A stretch of DNA of 7,215 bases from Thermoleophilaceae bacterium (GTDB lineage Bacteria > Actinomycetota > Thermoleophilia > Solirubrobacterales > Thermoleophilaceae). A program made the position numbers and the translations under genes. Under the pieces are notes generated by a model. The model made no database searches. It was not told the origin of the DNA and saw nothing but the letters and a program-made list of their open reading frames with translations. The stretch is taken from NCBI GenBank assembly GCA_013812485.1, contig JACCTJ010000349.1, positions 1 through 7,215 on the forward strand. Direction: 5' to 3'. Position 1 is the stretch's first letter. Each line of letters starts with the position of its first letter. Positions 5,134 through 7,215 of this stretch are shown one piece after another.

Positions 5134-5199
5134 GGCGCGAAAGGCGCGCCGAACCGGGTCGAGTCGCCCGCGGTGGAGACCGCGGCGGCTTAGCCGCGG
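5134..5199 (+). terminator. Cluster of GC-rich hairpins after the arginase-family gene
   Basis: GGCGCG (5134-5139) pairs with CGCGCC (5145-5150) round an AAAGG loop, 15 bases after the stop codon. Further on, CCGCGGT (5168-5174) pairs with ACCGCGG (5179-5185) round GGAG. The second arm can instead pair, as CCGCGGC (5180-5186), with GCCGCGG (5193-5199) round GGCTTA. The last two stems exclude each other. No T run follows, so termination would be of the hairpin-only kind, or the structures may serve another role. Confidence 0.4.
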
Positions 5200-5274
5200 A
5201 GCGAGAGGCGGGGGCCGGGCGCCGGGTAAGCGCCCATGAGAAAGCCTCCGAGATGTAATGTGTCCGTCGAACCT

Positions 5275-5315
5275 GGAGAGCCGGGATCGACGTCCACCCC
5301 TGTCTCTGGCTCTCC
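5275..5315. repeat. Inverted repeat GGAGAGCC / GGCTCTCC
   Basis: Perfect 8-base arms at 5275-5282 and 5308-5315, 25 bases apart, in the gap before the response regulator gene. It could fold as a stem-loop or be a protein-binding dyad. No known riboswitch or small-RNA family was recognised in it. Confidence 0.5.
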
Positions 5316-5322
5316 TCTCGAG

Positions 5323-5384
5323 TCCACGGCGCTAGGAGGCGGAGCTAACGGCGTCCTTACGCGCGACTTACGGGCTTCTCACGG
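5323..5384 (+). promoter_or_regulatory. Direct-repeat array with 11-base period, putative PhoB/OmpR-type binding sites
   Basis: Seven-base units start every 11 bases: CTAACGG (5345), CTTACGC (5356), CTTACGG (5367) and CTCACGG (5378), with consensus CTnACGG. TCCACGG at 5323 is in the same phase two periods earlier, with a non-matching unit at 5334. Seven-base direct repeats separated by 4 bases are the typical site of OmpR/PhoB-family regulators, such as Pho boxes. The array ends 79 bases before the response regulator ATG, so autoregulation is likely. CTTACGC recurs out of phase at 5408. Confidence 0.6.
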
Positions 5385-5450
5385 TCGCTCGCCGGGGTGA
5401 CGAAAGCCTTACGCTCACGCCCTGAGGCGACCTTGCGACGCAGAGCGGGC

Positions 5451-5456
5451 GACAAT
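5451..5456 (+). promoter_or_regulatory. Putative -10 box (GACAAT) for the response regulator gene
   Basis: GACAAT differs from TATAAT at two positions and ends 6 bases before the ATG at 5463, so the transcript would begin at or next to the start codon. No TTGACA-like -35 lies at the right spacing, which fits dependence on an activator such as one bound to the repeat array upstream. Confidence 0.45.
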
Positions 5457-5462
5457 CGACAC

Positions 5463-6155
5463 ATGACCTCGGGGCACAAAGGCTCGATTCTCGTCGTCGA
5501 CGACGAGCCCACGATCGCCGAGGTCGTGGGGCGCTACCTGGAGCGCGCGGGCTACTCGATCCGCGCGGCGGGCGACGGCCGGGAGGCGCTCGAGCTCGCG
5601 CGCGCCGAGCCGCCTGACCTTGTGGTGCTCGATCTCATGCTCCCGGGCGTCGGCGGGCTCGAGCTCCTGCGCCGCCTGCGCGAGCGCGAGCGGGTGCCGG
5701 TGGTCATCCTCACCGCCAAGGACCACCCGAGCGAGCGCGTGACCGGCCTCCAGCTCGGCGCCGACGACTACGTGGTCAAGCCGTTCTCGCCCGCGGAGCT
5801 CGTGGCTCGGATCGACGCCGTGCTGCGCCGGGCGCGACCGGCGCTCGGCCGCGAGGAGCCGATCGTCCTGAACGGGCTCAGGATCGACGCCGACGCGCGT
5901 CGTGCCTTCGCCGACGGCGAGGAGGTCGCGCTGACCGCGCGCGAGTTCGACCTGCTGCTCTTCCTCGCCCGCCACCCCGGCCGCGCCTTCTCCCGCGATG
6001 AGCTCATGGAGGCGGTCTGGGACTTCTCCTTCTACACCGACACCTCGACCGTGACCGTCCACGTCCGCCGCCTGCGCGAGAAGATCGAGGCCGACGCCTC
6101 GCGGCCGCGGCGGCTCCAGACGGTCTGGGGCGTCGGCTACCGGCTTCAACCGTGA
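5463..6155 (+). CDS. Two-component response regulator, OmpR/PhoB family
   Basis: A 230-residue regulator with a receiver domain (about 7-124) and a winged-helix DNA-binding domain (about 135-229). The receiver has the acidic pair Asp13-Asp14, phosphorylated Asp57 in VVLDLMLPG, Thr84 and Lys106 in VVKPF. The effector domain shows LTAREFDLLLFLARHPGRAF (157-176), TVTVHVRRLREKI and the closing GVGYRL. The neighbouring kinase should phosphorylate it, after which it binds direct repeats of 11-base period; such an array lies upstream. The frame is open back to a GTG at 5397, but the ATG at 5463 gives the normal N-terminus (SILVVDDEP from residue 8) and sits 6 bases after a -10-like box, so the longer form is rejected. 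The stop overlaps the kinase GTG (GTGA). The signal it answers is unknown. Confidence 0.96.
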   Translation: MTSGHKGSILVVDDEPTIAEVVGRYLERAGYSIRAAGDGREALELARAEPPDLVVLDLMLPGVGGLELLRRLRERERVPVVILTAKDHPSERVTGLQLGADDYVVKPFSPAELVARIDAVLRRARPALGREEPIVLNGLRIDADARRAFADGEEVALTAREFDLLLFLARHPGRAFSRDELMEAVWDFSFYTDTSTVTVHVRRLREKIEADASRPRRLQTVWGVGYRLQP

Positions 6156-7215
6156 GCGGCTGGCACGGCGCGGGACTCGTCATCGGAGTCGCCCTCGTCG
6201 GCGGCCTCGTGACCGCTGCGGCGTTCGGGCCGCAGGACGGCTTACTGCTGGCGGCGCTCCTGCTCGGCAGCGGCGTCCCGATCCTGGCGCTCTCGCACCT
6301 GCTCGCGCGCCGGCGCGCGCGCGTGGGCTCGCTGTCGCGCCAGTTCGCGCTGGCGATCGCGCTCGTCGTCGGCCTCGCGCTGGCGAGCGTGGCGGTCGTC
6401 GCCGGCCTGATGTTCGTGTCGACTCACGACGCGGTCATCCTGATGCTCCTGCTCGTGTCCGCGGGCGTGCTCGCCGTCTACTCGGCGTCGATTCTCGCGC
6501 GCGAGGTCATGTGGGACATCGGGGTGGTCCGCCAGGGCGTGGCCGCGGTGGGGCACGGGGCCCGCGATGTGCGGCTCGAGACCCGGGCCGAGGACGAGGT
6601 TGCCGAGCTGGCGGCGGCGGGCAATCGCATGATCGAGCAGCTCGCCGCCCGCGAGGCCGAGCGCGACGCGGCGGAGGCCGCGCGGCGCAGTCTGCTCGCC
6701 GCGGTCTCGCACGACCTGCGCACCCCGCTCGCCTCGCTGCGGGTCCTGGCCGAGGCGCTCGGGAGCGAAGAGGAGGCGCTCGACGAAGAGACGCGCCGGC
6801 GCTATCTCGGGCAGCTCGCCGTCCACGTCGGTTCGCTCGAGGGGCTGATCGACGACCTGTTCGAGCTCTCGCGGCTCGAGGCCGGCGAGATCGAATGGCC
6901 GATGGAGGAGTTGCGGCTCGGCGAGCTCGTCGAGGAGACCGTCGAGGCCATGGGCGCCCGGTCCGACGCCGAGGGCGTGGTCTCCGAGGTGCGCCTGGAG
7001 GCTGAACTGCCCCTGGTGCGCGGCAACCCTGAGAAGCTTCAGCGCGTGCTGTTCAACCTGATCGACAACGCGATCCGCCACACCCCGGAGGGAGGCCGGA
7101 TCGTCGTCGCCGCCGAGGGTGCGGCCGGCGGTGGCGTCGAGGTCGAGGTCGCCGACAGCGGCGAGGGCATCGACGCCGCCGAGCGCGAGCAGGTGTTCGA
7201 CCCCTTCTACCGCGG
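6152..7215 (+). CDS. Membrane sensor histidine kinase (3' end outside the window)
   Basis: The first 354 codons are present; the gene runs off the right edge. Four hydrophobic segments (about 6-25, 30-50, 64-88, 94-115) with only short loops are followed by a HAMP-like linker (about 116-165, with EDEVAELAAAGNRMIEQL) and a coiled stretch rich in Ala, Glu and Arg. Then comes the dimerisation domain with the H box AAVSHDLRTPLASL, phospho-accepting His187, and the ATPase domain with the N box NLIDNAIRHTP, the G1 box VADSGEGID and the F box VFDPFYR, where the window ends. The lack of a sizeable external domain suggests sensing within or near the membrane. The GTG at 6152 overlaps the regulator's stop, there is no separate ribosome binding site, and translation is probably coupled. 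It should phosphorylate the regulator encoded just before it. Confidence 0.94.
   Translation, partial: MSGWHGAGLVIGVALVGGLVTAAAFGPQDGLLLAALLLGSGVPILALSHLLARRRARVGSLSRQFALAIALVVGLALASVAVVAGLMFVSTHDAVILMLLLVSAGVLAVYSASILAREVMWDIGVVRQGVAAVGHGARDVRLETRAEDEVAELAAAGNRMIEQLAAREAERDAAEAARRSLLAAVSHDLRTPLASLRVLAEALGSEEEALDEETRRRYLGQLAVHVGSLEGLIDDLFELSRLEAGEIEWPMEELRLGELVEETVEAMGARSDAEGVVSEVRLEAELPLVRGNPEKLQRVLFNLIDNAIRHTPEGGRIVVAAEGAAGGGVEVEVADSGEGIDAAEREQVFDPFYR

Larger units (their letters stand above)
5120..5462. other. 343-base intergenic region before the two-component genes
   Basis: No protein or RNA gene is recognised here. In order it holds the GC-rich hairpins next to the arginase-family stop, the GGAGAGCC dyad, the 11-base-period repeat array and the promoter of the response regulator. 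In-frame codons exist upstream of the regulator's ATG (from a GTG at 5397) but do not look like coding sequence of that family. Confidence 0.6.

Noticed and set aside
5230..5345. A riboswitch or structured RNA around the GGAGAGCC dyad
   Set aside because: GGAGAG recalls glycine riboswitches, but the other conserved core segments are missing and no metabolic gene follows closely.
5397..5462. Longer N-terminus for the response regulator from the GTG at 5397
   Set aside because: The extra 22 residues are Arg-rich and precede a normal receiver start; the -10-like box lies inside this stretch, and ATG 5463 gives the family's usual length.
6242..7081. Minus-strand open frame of 279 codons opposite the histidine kinase
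   Set aside because: It is antisense to a gene with complete kinase H, N and G1 boxes and shows no family motif itself.
1..7215. CRISPR array, insertion sequence, prophage or tRNA/rRNA gene
   Set aside because: No spacer-repeat series, transposase or integrase motif, terminal repeats or RNA-gene-like sequence was seen; the short repeats found are regulatory in scale.

Overview
The window comes from a very GC-rich genome (codons mostly end in G or C) with many GTG starts and one TTG start. Promoter-like boxes of the type TAGnnT lie only 7-9 bases before several start codons. This fits an actinobacterium, perhaps of the Thermoleophilia/Solirubrobacterales type. That placement is inferred from composition and gene style; no rRNA or marker gene is present.

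Left part (1-2008). A truncated FAD-dependent oxidoreductase of the CoA-disulfide reductase/NADH oxidase type reads leftward off the edge. Diverging from it is an operon of an ECF sigma factor and its small zinc-finger anti-sigma factor (4-base overlap), followed by a ZIP-like metal transporter with its own likely promoter.

Middle (2050-3962, minus strand). A second, clearly paralogous ECF sigma/anti-sigma pair is followed by msrB and msrA, the two methionine sulfoxide reductases. The msr pair has its own promoter-like element, GGTGTAACG, exactly 28 bases before the msrB start. The same nine bases occur at exactly the same distance and orientation before the oxidoreductase. The simplest reading is a thiol/methionine oxidative-stress regulon: zinc-binding anti-sigma factors sense the stress, one or both ECF sigmas recognise GGTGTAACG, and MsrA/MsrB and the flavin disulfide reductase are the output. 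The ZIP-like protein may link this to metal supply.

Right part (4247-7215). An arginase/agmatinase-family enzyme, with Cys in place of the usual first metal-binding His, is divergent from sigma 2. After a 343-base gap rich in inverted and direct repeats comes a two-component system: an OmpR/PhoB-type response regulator and a membrane histidine kinase cut off by the window edge. Before the regulator lies an array of 7-base repeats (consensus CTnACGG) at an exact 11-base period, the geometry of PhoB/PhoP-type binding sites, so it is a strong candidate autoregulatory site.
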